The notes under the pieces were generated by a model, which made no database searches, had not been told where the DNA came from, and saw only the letters and a program-made list of their open reading frames with translations. This document shows, piece after piece, positions 28,490 through 37,096 of a stretch of 64,000 bases of DNA. This DNA is from Candidatus Nitrotoga sp. M5. GTDB taxonomy: Bacteria > Pseudomonadota > Gammaproteobacteria > Burkholderiales > Gallionellaceae. A program made the position numbers and the translations under genes. How positions within the stretch are numbered: position 1 is the stretch's first letter; the number at the start of each line of letters is the position of its first letter. The stretch covers positions 1 to 64,000 of the forward strand of contig NZ_CAKMNW010000015.1 of the NCBI RefSeq assembly GCF_927904885.1. The letters run 5' to 3'.

Positions 28490-29209
28490 ATGAATGTAAA
28501 TAAAAAAACCTTAATGCTAAGCGCCTTATTATTGGCTCATTCAACAGCGAGTTTTGCGGGCGAGCCACACACAAACAATATGTTCGGCACATGGACTGCT
28601 GTTACGTTGCAAGGTGATTTAAAATCGGTTTCGCCTAATCTCGAAAAAGTTAAATGGGAAATAATGAATCAAACACGTACCCGTGATGATTCTGCAAAAG
28701 GCTTAAGGTTCACTGAAAATGTATTGTTTAGTCAAATAGGTTATCAAGTGACTTCAAATGCGTCGTTTTGGGGTGGTTATGTCCGTAATTGGATTGACCC
28801 ACTCAACAAACCGTCTTTTAAAGAAAGTCGGCCTTATCAAGATTTTCTCTGGAAACAAACACTTGGTAGTAACCTTCAGTTAATGCTACGTACACGTGTG
28901 GAACAAAGAATTAACGAGAAGTCGGGCAATGTTGGTGTTCGTCCTAGGCAGTTGATACAGTTTAGCCACCCCATACCATTTGTAAACGGACTCAGTGCGT
29001 ACTTAGGTGATGAAGTTCTTTTCTATGCCAATAAAAATAGTTTTGGTAAACGAGGCTTTTCTGAAAACCGTATATTTACGGGATTGAGTTATCAATTTAC
29101 CAATAAAATTGGCGCAGATTTAGGTTATATGGGGCAGTACGTGGACGATAAGACAGATATGAATTTATTCACTCATAATTTACAAAGCAATATTCGGTTT
29201 AAGTTTTAG
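28490..29209 (+). CDS. DUF2490 outer-membrane-like protein
   Basis: The 239-residue protein has a signal peptide (cleavage near ASFA-GEP) and a mature region of alternating beta strands typical of DUF2490: FGTWTAVTLQGDL, SQIGYQVTSNASFWGGYVRN, RPYQDFLWKQTL, LQLMLRTRVEQRI, RPRQLIQFSHPI and a C-terminal strand ending IRFKF, an outer-membrane barrel ending with terminal phenylalanine. It is probably a small beta-barrel of unknown function. AAAGGA precedes ATG 28490. One counted line is 37% G+C, well below neighbouring genes, suggesting recent acquisition. Confidence 0.85.
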   Translation: MNVNKKTLMLSALLLAHSTASFAGEPHTNNMFGTWTAVTLQGDLKSVSPNLEKVKWEIMNQTRTRDDSAKGLRFTENVLFSQIGYQVTSNASFWGGYVRNWIDPLNKPSFKESRPYQDFLWKQTLGSNLQLMLRTRVEQRINEKSGNVGVRPRQLIQFSHPIPFVNGLSAYLGDEVLFYANKNSFGKRGFSENRIFTGLSYQFTNKIGADLGYMGQYVDDKTDMNLFTHNLQSNIRFKF

Positions 29210-30343
29210 CCTGATTGGTTGAACTGAACGATATGAAGCCCCACATCACAAGGAGTAACTGGGGCCGTATGCTGAATAACCCGATGCATTATGGAGCACC
29301 ACGTGCTGCACCTTCACATGCGGCGACCGAATGCTTTGCGTGTCGCAAAGCAAAAAGACTCAAAGCTCACCAACATGGAGTAAACATATCCCGCTCGTAT
29401 AACGTGGCATTGCCTAACGCCTCCAAAGGGGAGCATGCCTACTTCACCTCTCGAGAAGGTGATCTGTTAGGCTCCAGTTGTAATTGCTTCTGATGCTGCG
29501 CTTCTTTCTTTTGAAATCGCACTTGCTTTTTTAGCATCACTCCGTTCAGTCCCACAGTGTCGGCGCAATATCCATTCGCTCAGAAATGATTGCACCAACA
29601 CGGTCGTTTCTCGTGAAACGGAAATACGTTGAACAACCTTACCACCGTCGGACATTTCAATAGCTCCATCAAGCCCGGTACAGATAATTCAGGTGACACT
29701 TTGACCTACAAGTTTACGTGATCCACCTGCACATTCAATTCTACTACTTCGCACCCTAACTGCTGGCTGAATAGCATCACGCATTTAGGGCACCGTTAAA
29801 AATCCAATATTCGTCACAATACCGCGTTACTCGAAAAAATTATCACCGTATATCAGATATATGCTGTTTTCAGTTTTTTACTAGCGACTTGTTTTGCCTG
29901 GCAACGGGGTAAGCAGCTCGCAAAATTGAATTGTTAGAGGCGACCTTTATAAAGATATCGACTTACCGGACCTTAGAGTATCCGAAATTTGTACCCTGGG
30001 TTGTAATTCTTCAAACCAGTGCGCCGATTCACATGCCTTAATGCTTTTCATAGATGCTCTGGTTAAAGTTCAAACTTCGCCAGATTACTAAATTTAGATA
30101 ATCCAGCCTCAGAATCGTGTAGCAACGGTGATAAAAAACAAACCACAGCTGTCGCCCAAATCGTGGAAGATTCGCTGCAGACTTACAAAGCGGTTAAAGC
30201 TCGGCTGGAAATGACCGATAAAAATTAGAATGAGTGGCTTCAATGAGCCGCGGCGGTCACGTACTGATCATTTTGCGCTGAACTGATTTATGTTTCATAA
30301 CAGCTTGCTTAACTTTGTTGCGAATTGTCATTAAGGAAACGTC
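29210..30343. other. Gene-poor region with R1 copy 5
   Basis: This 1.13-kb gap holds R1 copy 5 (29788-29945). Two weak coding signals were seen: a 62-codon minus frame (29467-29655, start MSDGGKVVQRIS) preceded by GGAG, and an open stretch ending at 30228 encoding AVAQIVEDSLQTYKAVKARL without a start codon. Neither was recognised; the second looks like a gene remnant. The area is where pilB would be expected beside pilC. Confidence 0.4.
29788..29945 (-). repeat. R1 dispersed repeat, copy 5 (deleted form with inverted end)
   Basis: GGGCACCGTTAAAAATCCAA joins CGTCACAATACCGCGTTACT and AAAAAATTATCACC, then ATATATGCTG and TTGCCTGGCAAC; the far end reads GGGGTAAGCAGCTCGCAAAA followed by TTGAATTGTTAGAGGC. 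The internal deletion is the same as in copy 4, and the element ends in the inverse of its own start. Confidence 0.7.
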
Positions 30344-31561
30344 ATGGCAGCAGAAAGACTGAAAAAAATAGAGTTTCAATATCAATGGGAAGGTAAGGAT
30401 AAATCCGGCAAACTGGTAAAAGGTGAAGTACGTGCTGCCGGCAATGCAGTTGCTGCCATGCAGCTGAGACGACTAGGCATTAATGCTACCAGTATAAAAA
30501 AAACCCGCAGTGGCGGAGGAAAAAAAATCACAGAGAAAGATCTCACTCTGTTTACGCGCCAGCTTGCGGTCATGATGAAATCTGGCGTACCGCTTCTACA
30601 ATCATTCGACATTGTAGGCAAAGGACACCACAATCCTTCTGTTTCCCGCCTACTGAATGATATTAAAACCGACGTAGAAACTGGTAGTAGTTTGGAACAG
30701 GCGTTTCGGAAATTCCCACTGTATTTTGACGATCTATTTTGCAATTTGATAGGCGCGGGCGAGCACGCTGGTATTCTGGATAGCTTGTTGGAACGTTTGG
30801 CGACCTACCAGGAAAAAACGCTAGCCATAAAGAGCAAAATCAAAGGGGCGTTAATGTATCCAGTTTCAATTATTGCAATCGCATTTATTATCACCGCAGT
30901 GATCATGATTTTTGTTATACCGGCATTTAAACAGCTATTCTCCAGTTTTGGCGCAGATTTGCCTGCGCCTACGCTAATTATGATGAGCATCTCCGATTTT
31001 TTCGTTGCTTATTGGTGGGCGATTTTCGGACTTTTAGGAGGGGCACTTTACACATTTTTTTATTTCTGGAAACGTAGCAAAAAAATGCAGGACGTTCTTG
31101 ATAGGGTAATGCTCAAGCTACCAATTTTCGGAAGTGTAATTCGCAAGGCCTCTATAGCGCGATGGACACGCACATTGGCAACCATGTTTGCCGCCGGAGT
31201 GCCACTGGTGGAGGCGCTTAACTCGGTAGCAGGTGCTGCTGGAAACGTGGTGTATTTTGATGCAACCAAAATAATCCAGCGGGAAGTCAGCCAAGGTGGC
31301 ACCCTGACGGAAGCCATGCAAAATGTAGGTGTATTTCCAAGCATGGTACTGCAGATGGTAGCAATAGGAGAAGAAGCAGGTTCTCTGGATGGCATGTTAA
31401 ACAAAGTGGCAGATTTTTTTGAAGCAGAAGTAGATGATGCTGTGGCGGCGCTAGCCAGCCTGATGGAGCCTATAATCATGGTGGTGCTAGGTACACTAAT
31501 CGGTGGTATGGTAGTGGCGATGTACCTGCCTATTTTCAAGATGGGGCAGGCCGTTGGTTAA
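30344..31561 (+). CDS. pilC: Type IV pilus inner-membrane platform protein PilC
   Basis: The 405-residue protein is the inner-membrane platform of the type IV pilus assembly machine. It has two T2SS-F domains (about 70-190 and 275-395; FTRQLAVMMKSGVPLLQSFD and WTRTLATMFAAGVPLVEALN), each followed by hydrophobic helices, and ends with the typical GGMVVAMYLPIFKMGQAV. Length and sequence are complete. A GGAAAC site lies before the ATG. Its usual partners pilB (upstream) and pilD/coaE (downstream) are missing; it stands alone between two repeat-containing gaps. Confidence 0.95.
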   Translation: MAAERLKKIEFQYQWEGKDKSGKLVKGEVRAAGNAVAAMQLRRLGINATSIKKTRSGGGKKITEKDLTLFTRQLAVMMKSGVPLLQSFDIVGKGHHNPSVSRLLNDIKTDVETGSSLEQAFRKFPLYFDDLFCNLIGAGEHAGILDSLLERLATYQEKTLAIKSKIKGALMYPVSIIAIAFIITAVIMIFVIPAFKQLFSSFGADLPAPTLIMMSISDFFVAYWWAIFGLLGGALYTFFYFWKRSKKMQDVLDRVMLKLPIFGSVIRKASIARWTRTLATMFAAGVPLVEALNSVAGAAGNVVYFDATKIIQREVSQGGTLTEAMQNVGVFPSMVLQMVAIGEEAGSLDGMLNKVADFFEAEVDDAVAALASLMEPIIMVVLGTLIGGMVVAMYLPIFKMGQAVG

Positions 31562-32157
31562 ACTGCTCATTAGATATCTTGAGTATCGTTCATTTATCCA
31601 AATAGTAATCAGTGATCATATAATCGTCTCTAAAGGGCACCTCTAAAAATATTTTCGAAAAGCGGTCACTCATCATTTATGTAATTTTTTGAGCGTAATG
31701 TCACGACTGGTAGTTCTGACATTAAAGGTGATTTGTCTCATTTTCTCCGCGTACACGTATCACGCCCGATAAATACTGTTGGTGCAAAGTGTGCGCTGAC
31801 TTATCCATTGATACCGTTGATTGAAAACCATGCATTGCTGCTGGGATCAATCACAACACTTGTACTGAAGATTTCAGTACGGTTCAATGTTGTTAATCAT
31901 TGTCTTGCTCGAACTTTTTCATGGCTAAGCTCATGGACTGGAATTTTTGGGACAATTGAAGCAGAAACATAAGTTTTAATTATTTTTTCACAACCGTGGT
32001 TCTATCTCGGAGATGTTGAGGTCGGTATCGCTACTTGTGCCCATTTTGTGCATTTTCTGTAAATGCTTGACGCCATCATTAGTGTCATCTGTTTATATTT
32101 ACTATTAACTGGTTAACAGTGAATCACAGCAGCTTCGCAATAGATATTACAGAAGAA
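31562..32157. other. Convergent intergenic region with R1 copy 6 fragment
   Basis: About 600 bases between the convergent pilC and rng genes. R1-like end GGGCACCTCTAAAAAT lies at 31635-31650, followed by TTTTTTGAGCG. An unrecognised open frame at 31733-31972 shows no motif. No pilD fragment was found. Confidence 0.4.
31635..31695. repeat. R1 dispersed repeat, copy 6 (end fragment)
   Basis: GGGCACCTCTAAAAAT matches the R1 terminus, with GTAATTTTTTGAGCG 40 bases on. The central blocks are missing, so this is an end fragment only. Confidence 0.45.
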
Positions 32158-33618
32158 TCACATTAAGATAATGTCGTATTGCTCTTGGCTATATAAACTT
32201 TCCACCTGTAATGACACAGGTTTGCCGATAAGATCTGAAAGCTGGGCCAAGCTTTGTGATTCTTCGTCGAGAAACAGGCCAATGACCAGTTGTGAAGCCA
32301 GGATGCGATATTCACGAGCATTAAACTGGCGCGCTTCGCGCGTAATTTCGCGCACAATTTCATAGCATATGGTCTGTGCGGTCTTTACTTCGCCGCGTCC
32401 ATCGCAGGTGGGGCAGGACTCACATAGTATGTGCGCCAGACTTTCGCGCGTGCGTTTACGTGTCATTTCCACTAGTCCTAGAGAGGAAAAGCCGTTTACT
32501 GTGATACGGGTGTGATCGCATGCCAGCGACTTTTTTAGTTCTTCTAGAACGGCATCACGATGCTCCTGGTTATGCATGTCAATAAAGTCGCAAATGATGA
32601 TGCCGCCTAAGTTCCGCAGTCGCAACTGGCGTGCAATCACTTGTGCGGCATCCAGATTTGTTTTGAAGATAGTGTCGTCAAAATTACGCGAGCCAACGAA
32701 GCCACCGGTGTTAACGTCGACCGTAGTGAGCGCTTCGGTCTGGTCAATGATGATATAGCCCCCTGACTTGAGATTTACGCGGCGTGACAACGCACGCTCA
32801 ATTTCCTCTTCTACTCCATACAAATCAAATAAAGAACGCTCGCCGACATAGTGTTTCAGTCGAGACATCGCACTGGAAATAAAATCCTGTGCGAAGGCAG
32901 CCATACGTTGATAAGTGTCGAGTGAATCTACCAGGATGCGCGTGGTGCTTTCGTTGACGTAATCGCGTAACACGCAGAGGCTGATGTTGAGTTCTTGATA
33001 TAACAAAAAAGGGGCTGAGGATATTTTCGCTTGCTCTTGGAGTTTTATCCATAGCTTATTCAGATACTCCATGTCAGCGAGCAATTCTTTGTCCGTAGCA
33101 GTCTCAGCCATGGTGCGGATGATATAGCCGCCGCTGCTATTGTCGGGGAGCAACTGCTGCAGCTTGGCGCGTAGAAGCTCGCGTTCAGCTTCATGCTCAA
33201 TGCGTTGCGATACCCCGATGTGTGATTCCTGCTGCTGCGGCAACAACACCAGCAAACGTCCGGCAATACTGATTTGTGTGGAAAGTCTGGCACCTTTGCT
33301 GCCGATGGAGTCCTTGATGACCTGTACCAGCAGGCTCTGCCCCTCATACAGCATTTTCTCAATGGGCTTAGCAGTGTCGCTGTTATTGCGGTTTTCCCAG
33401 ATGTCCGCCACATGCAGGAAAGCTGAGCGTTCAAGCCCAATGTCGATGAATGCGGATTGCATACCAGGCAGCACGCGTTTCACGCGTCCTATATACACAT
33501 TACTGACTACTCCGAGATTACTGCCGCGCTCGATGTGGAGTTGTTGCACTATGCCCTGCTGTACAACTGCAACGCGGGTTTCCTGCGGAGTAACGTTGAT
33601 AAGAATTTCGTCATTCAC
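32158..33618 (-). CDS. rng: Ribonuclease G
   Basis: The 486-residue endonuclease processes the 5' end of 16S rRNA and degrades mRNA. It has an N-terminal S1 domain (SNVYIGRVKRVLPGMQSAFI ... RSAFLHVADI), the catalytic DVNTGGFVGSRN, the CDFIDMHNQEHR metal site, and the zinc-link CPTCDGRGEV. No long RNase E-type C-terminal scaffold is present, so it is RNase G. It starts with GTG, overlapping the maf stop as GTGA, and is the last gene of a seven-gene minus-strand run. Confidence 0.96.
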   Translation of the reverse strand: MNDEILINVTPQETRVAVVQQGIVQQLHIERGSNLGVVSNVYIGRVKRVLPGMQSAFIDIGLERSAFLHVADIWENRNNSDTAKPIEKMLYEGQSLLVQVIKDSIGSKGARLSTQISIAGRLLVLLPQQQESHIGVSQRIEHEAERELLRAKLQQLLPDNSSGGYIIRTMAETATDKELLADMEYLNKLWIKLQEQAKISSAPFLLYQELNISLCVLRDYVNESTTRILVDSLDTYQRMAAFAQDFISSAMSRLKHYVGERSLFDLYGVEEEIERALSRRVNLKSGGYIIIDQTEALTTVDVNTGGFVGSRNFDDTIFKTNLDAAQVIARQLRLRNLGGIIICDFIDMHNQEHRDAVLEELKKSLACDHTRITVNGFSSLGLVEMTRKRTRESLAHILCESCPTCDGRGEVKTAQTICYEIVREITREARQFNAREYRILASQLVIGLFLDEESQSLAQLSDLIGKPVSLQVESLYSQEQYDIILM

Positions 33619-34232
33619 AGAATTGGATAACCGAATATTTGTAGCAGTTCAGCCGTTTCGAACAGGGGTAGCCCCATCACACCTGAGTAACTGCCATCTA
33701 TGTGTTGTATAAATACCGCAGCGTGACCTTGGATGGCATACGCGCCAGCTTTGTCTAGCGGCTCGCTGGTGAGGATGTAGCGTCGGATACGCTCTTCGGT
33801 AAGCTTGGCCATTGTTACCTTGCTGACCGACAGGCGCATTTCTGTGCGTTCTTCAAAGGACACTGCGACAGCACTCAATACATGGTGTTGGCGTCCGGAA
33901 AGCACACGCAGGGTGGCTACAGCCTGTTCACGATCTTGCGGCTTGCCAATAATTTTGCCGTCCAGAATAACGCTGGTGTCGGCAGCCAAAACCGGGAGTG
34001 GAAATAAATTGCGGGATCGCTGGAATATCCATCCGGCACTCACTTTCTCCTGGCAAACCCTTTGCACATGTGCTTCAGGTGACTCATTTTTGCGCGGAGT
34101 TTCATCCACATCCATCTTGCGGGATAAGCTGGAACGTAACAGCAGCGTTTCAAAATTAATCCCGATCTGCTTCAGCAGCTCTCGGCGACGTGGACTTTGC
34201 GAGGCGAGGTAAACACGAGAGTGAGGAATCAT
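33615..34232 (-). CDS. maf: Maf-family nucleotide pyrophosphatase
   Basis: The 205-residue enzyme hydrolyses non-canonical nucleoside triphosphates (dTTP/UTP or modified nucleotides). It starts VYLASQSPRRRELLKQIG, has VLAADTSVILDGKIIGKP in the middle and ends SYSGVMGLPLFETAELL, matching Maf/YhdE. An unusually long segment NLFPLPVL precedes the ADTSV motif. It lies 32 bases downstream of rlmH and overlaps rng by four bases. Confidence 0.94.
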   Translation of the reverse strand: MIPHSRVYLASQSPRRRELLKQIGINFETLLLRSSLSRKMDVDETPRKNESPEAHVQRVCQEKVSAGWIFQRSRNLFPLPVLAADTSVILDGKIIGKPQDREQAVATLRVLSGRQHHVLSAVAVSFEERTEMRLSVSKVTMAKLTEERIRRYILTSEPLDKAGAYAIQGHAAVFIQHIDGSYSGVMGLPLFETAELLQIFGYPIL

Positions 34233-34264
34233 GGCACTTTAAAATCCTATATTAGCGGGCTGCA

Positions 34265-34735
34265 TCATTCACGATGATAAGGGTGATTGTGCAACATGCT
34301 GTGGGCACGATACAACTGTTCCGCAAGCAGTACGCGTACCAAACCATGCGGCAGTGTCATACTCGACAATGCTAGCAGCTGCTGCACACTGTTTTTTATG
34401 GATTCGTGCAAGCCATCCGCGCCCCCGATAACGAAGGCCACGTCTCGTCCACCGCCCATCCAGCCTTGCATTTGTTGTGCTAGCTGTTTGGTGGAGAAAT
34501 GCGCACCGCGCTCGTCCAGCGCAATGCGCAGCGCATCCTTTGGCAGAGCGGTTAGTATACGCTGCGCTTCTGCCTCCATCATCTGCGCTACGCTCTTGCC
34601 GGTGGTTCGCGGCTCCGGTTTTATTTCTATAAGTTCGATCTGAGCCTCGCGTGCCATGCGCTTGGCATACTCTGTGAAGCCCGTGGTAATCCAGGCTGGC
34701 ATCTTGTGCCCGACTGCCACCAACCACAGTTTCAT
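34265..34735 (-). CDS. rlmH: 23S rRNA pseudouridine-1915 N3-methyltransferase
   Basis: The 156-residue SPOUT methyltransferase modifies pseudouridine 1915 in helix 69 of 23S rRNA. It opens [20 protein letters not shown], has the cofactor-knot segments [18 protein letters not shown] and [11 protein letters not shown], and ends [13 protein letters not shown]. Full length. Its ATG overlaps the rsfS stop as ATGA. Confidence 0.97.
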   Translation of the reverse strand: MKLWLVAVGHKMPAWITTGFTEYAKRMAREAQIELIEIKPEPRTTGKSVAQMMEAEAQRILTALPKDALRIALDERGAHFSTKQLAQQMQGWMGGGRDVAFVIGGADGLHESIKNSVQQLLALSSMTLPHGLVRVLLAEQLYRAHSMLHNHPYHRE

Positions 34736-35091
34736 TTTGTTTCGCTATCTGCCTTAGGCGGCAGATGCCTCATACTCCATAGTTCTTCCAGCTGATAGTA
34801 GGCGCGCACTGCAGGCTGCATGATATGCACTACCACTTCGCCGAGATCAACTAGCACCCACTCCCCGCTTTCTTCACCTTCTATGCTGAGTGCTGGCTCA
34901 CCGCGCAGCTTGAGTTGTTTGGATACATGATCAGCTAAGGCCCTGGTTTGACGCGGTGAATTGGCGCTGGCGATTACCATACGCTCGAATAGCTGACTTT
35001 TTTTGGTGGTATCTAGTACGCTGATATCATTGGCTTTAATGTCTTCCAATGCGGTCACTACGGCCAATATTTTTTCTTCAATGGTTAGCAT
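34732..35091 (-). CDS. rsfS: Ribosome silencing factor RsfS
   Basis: The 119-residue protein binds ribosomal protein uL14 and blocks subunit joining under starvation. It carries [23 protein letters not shown], then the [20 protein letters not shown] strand and [10 protein letters not shown] at the end, as in RsfS/Iojap proteins. One base separates it from nadD upstream, and it overlaps rlmH downstream. Confidence 0.96.
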   Translation of the reverse strand: MLTIEEKILAVVTALEDIKANDISVLDTTKKSQLFERMVIASANSPRQTRALADHVSKQLKLRGEPALSIEGEESGEWVLVDLGEVVVHIMQPAVRAYYQLEELWSMRHLPPKADSETK

Positions 35092-35092
35092 G

Positions 35093-35749
35093 TTATGTAT
35101 ATAGTTGATGTAGTTGAATATAATCGGCCACTAAGTCTGGTAGCAGGTAATGTATGTTTTTATTTTCGGCACAACGTTTACGAATATCAGTGGCGGAAAT
35201 TTCCAGGTCAGGCATATCCACCACCAGGATCGCTCCGGCAGGCGATTCACGCAAAATGCGGGGCACTGGGACAAGGCGTGCCCTGTACTCATCGCGCAAA
35301 GCCTCGTTTGCCCCATTTATAATGTTGCCAAGTGGGTGCCCGGCACGCTGCATAACTACTATGTGTGCCAATTCGAACAAATCTTTCCATTCATGCCAAG
35401 AGTGTAACAGCAGGAAGGCATCGCCGCCCATCAACAAACACAACGGCTGTTGCATACCTAGCTCGGCACGCAGCGTAGTAAGTGTGTCTACCGTATAACA
35501 TGGATCGGCGCGAAAAATTTCTCGATCATCCAACACGAATGCAGCGTTGCCTTGTAGTGCCAGACGGGCCATATCCAGACGCTGCACCGCACTAGCGCGT
35601 GGCGCAGTGCGGTGCGGTGGCGTACCGCTTGGAATAAAGTGTACTGCAGCCAGGCAGCATTGCTCCAGCGCTTCCTGTGCCAAGCGCAGATGACCGTTGT
35701 GGACAGGGTCGAACGTGCCGCCCAAGATACCGATGGGGGCTTGATTCAC
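35093..35749 (-). CDS. nadD: Nicotinate-nucleotide adenylyltransferase
   Basis: The 218-residue enzyme adenylates nicotinate mononucleotide in NAD synthesis. It has the nucleotidyltransferase motif GILGGTFDPVHNGHLRLAQE, LMGGDAFLLLHSWHEW and ISATDIRKR near the C-terminus. It begins three bases after the aceF stop. In many betaproteobacteria proA or holA lies at this place; here the pyruvate dehydrogenase genes take that position. Confidence 0.96.
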   Translation of the reverse strand: MNQAPIGILGGTFDPVHNGHLRLAQEALEQCCLAAVHFIPSGTPPHRTAPRASAVQRLDMARLALQGNAAFVLDDREIFRADPCYTVDTLTTLRAELGMQQPLCLLMGGDAFLLLHSWHEWKDLFELAHIVVMQRAGHPLGNIINGANEALRDEYRARLVPVPRILRESPAGAILVVDMPDLEISATDIRKRCAENKNIHYLLPDLVADYIQLHQLYT

Positions 35750-35752
35750 GGG

Positions 35753-37096
35753 TTATAGCACCAATCGGCGAACATCCGACAAGACTTTTCCAAGATAGCT
35801 TGTGAAACGCACCGCATCCGCACCATCGATTACGCGGTGATCATATGCCAGCGACAGTGGCAACATGAGCCGCGGTACAAACCCCCCCTCTTTGAATACT
35901 GGCTTTATGCTCGCCTTAGATACACCCAGAATAGCTACTTCTGGCGCATTAATTATAGGTGTAAACGCTGTTCCGCCGATGCCGCCCAGACTTGAAATAG
36001 TGAAACAGCCACCTTGCATAGCGGTTGCGGTGAGCTTTTTTTCCCGTGCCATTATGCTGATTTCGCCCAACTCCTTGGCCAATTGAACGATGCCTTTTTG
36101 GTCTACATCACGTAACACTGGCACCACCAGGCCATCCGACGTATCCACTGCCACGCCGATGTGACAATATTTTTTCAGGACCAAGTTTTCACCGCTAGAA
36201 TCTAATGATGAATTGAAATTCGGATATTGTTGCATAGCTGTAACCACAGCCTTGAGCAAAAATGCAACCGGGGTGATTTTTATTCCCTGTTTTGAGTATT
36301 CTTCGCCAAGCTCCTTGCGAAAAACTTCCATCTCAGTGATGTCAGCCTCATCGTGTTGGGTAACATGTGGAATGGAGACCCAGTTGCGATGAAGATTGGC
36401 GCCAGAAAGCTTTTTGATGCGCGAGAGCGGTTTGATTTCGGTGACGCCAAACCTGGAAAAATCCACTGCCGGCATGGCTGCAACCTGTAAGCCAGCGCCA
36501 CCCGTGCCGCTTTGAGGTTGTGCAAGTGCAGTTTTAACGAAGCTCTGCACATCATTTTTGGTAATGCGTCCTTTACTTCCACCCCCTTTTACTCGTGTGA
36601 GATCCACTCCCAATTCACGCGCAAAACGCCGAATGGACGGACTGGCATGCGCTTTGCCTGTATGGTTACTTGGCAAGTCAGTTGGCGCTGCAGGCGCTTC
36701 AATAGTTTTTGCGGCAGGTGCTTCAGCAGATTTTGTGGCAGGTGCTTCAGAAGGTTTTGCGACAGCTGAATTTTCTGCTTCTTTTAACGGAGCCGGTGTG
36801 GTGGTGGGGCTAACCTCAACAGACGTTTCCGTTGTACTGGTTTCCATCGATAAAATCAGTGTACCTTCAGATACTTTGTCGCCCACTTTAACGCTAACAT
36901 TATTCACCACCCCATCAAATGGAGCGGGCACATCCATCGTAGCCTTGTCAGTTTCCAGGGTCAGCAAGGACTGCTCAGCTTTGACCGTATCTCCCACTTT
37001 TACCATTACTTCTATTACCGGCACATCTATGTAGTCACCGATGTCCGGCAAAAGCACTTGTTTGATTTCTGCCACGTTTGTCTCCTGCTCGCTCAT
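35753..37096 (-). CDS. aceF: Pyruvate dehydrogenase E2 (dihydrolipoamide acetyltransferase)
   Basis: The 447-residue core enzyme transfers acetyl from lipoamide to CoA. It has one lipoyl domain (residues about 10-85, lipoylated K51 in ETDKATMDVP), an Ala/Pro/Thr/Ser-rich linker (about 88-150) in which KSAEAPA- and KTIEAPA-like units repeat, a peripheral-subunit-binding domain (SPSIRRFARELGVDLTRVKG), and the acetyltransferase domain ending with the catalytic DHRVIDGADAVRF. Many proteobacterial E2 proteins have two or three lipoyl domains, so the single one is at the low end. Its start overlaps the aceE stop as ATGA. Confidence 0.97.
   Translation of the reverse strand: MSEQETNVAEIKQVLLPDIGDYIDVPVIEVMVKVGDTVKAEQSLLTLETDKATMDVPAPFDGVVNNVSVKVGDKVSEGTLILSMETSTTETSVEVSPTTTPAPLKEAENSAVAKPSEAPATKSAEAPAAKTIEAPAAPTDLPSNHTGKAHASPSIRRFARELGVDLTRVKGGGSKGRITKNDVQSFVKTALAQPQSGTGGAGLQVAAMPAVDFSRFGVTEIKPLSRIKKLSGANLHRNWVSIPHVTQHDEADITEMEVFRKELGEEYSKQGIKITPVAFLLKAVVTAMQQYPNFNSSLDSSGENLVLKKYCHIGVAVDTSDGLVVPVLRDVDQKGIVQLAKELGEISIMAREKKLTATAMQGGCFTISSLGGIGGTAFTPIINAPEVAILGVSKASIKPVFKEGGFVPRLMLPLSLAYDHRVIDGADAVRFTSYLGKVLSDVRRLVL

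Noticed and set aside
29215-29493. 92-residue plus-strand frame after the DUF2490 gene
   Set aside because: Composition is not protein-like and no ribosome-binding site or motif is present.
29467-29655. 62-residue minus-strand frame with GGAG upstream
   Set aside because: Composition is plausible but no family was recognised and it stands alone; kept only as a remark in the gap entry.
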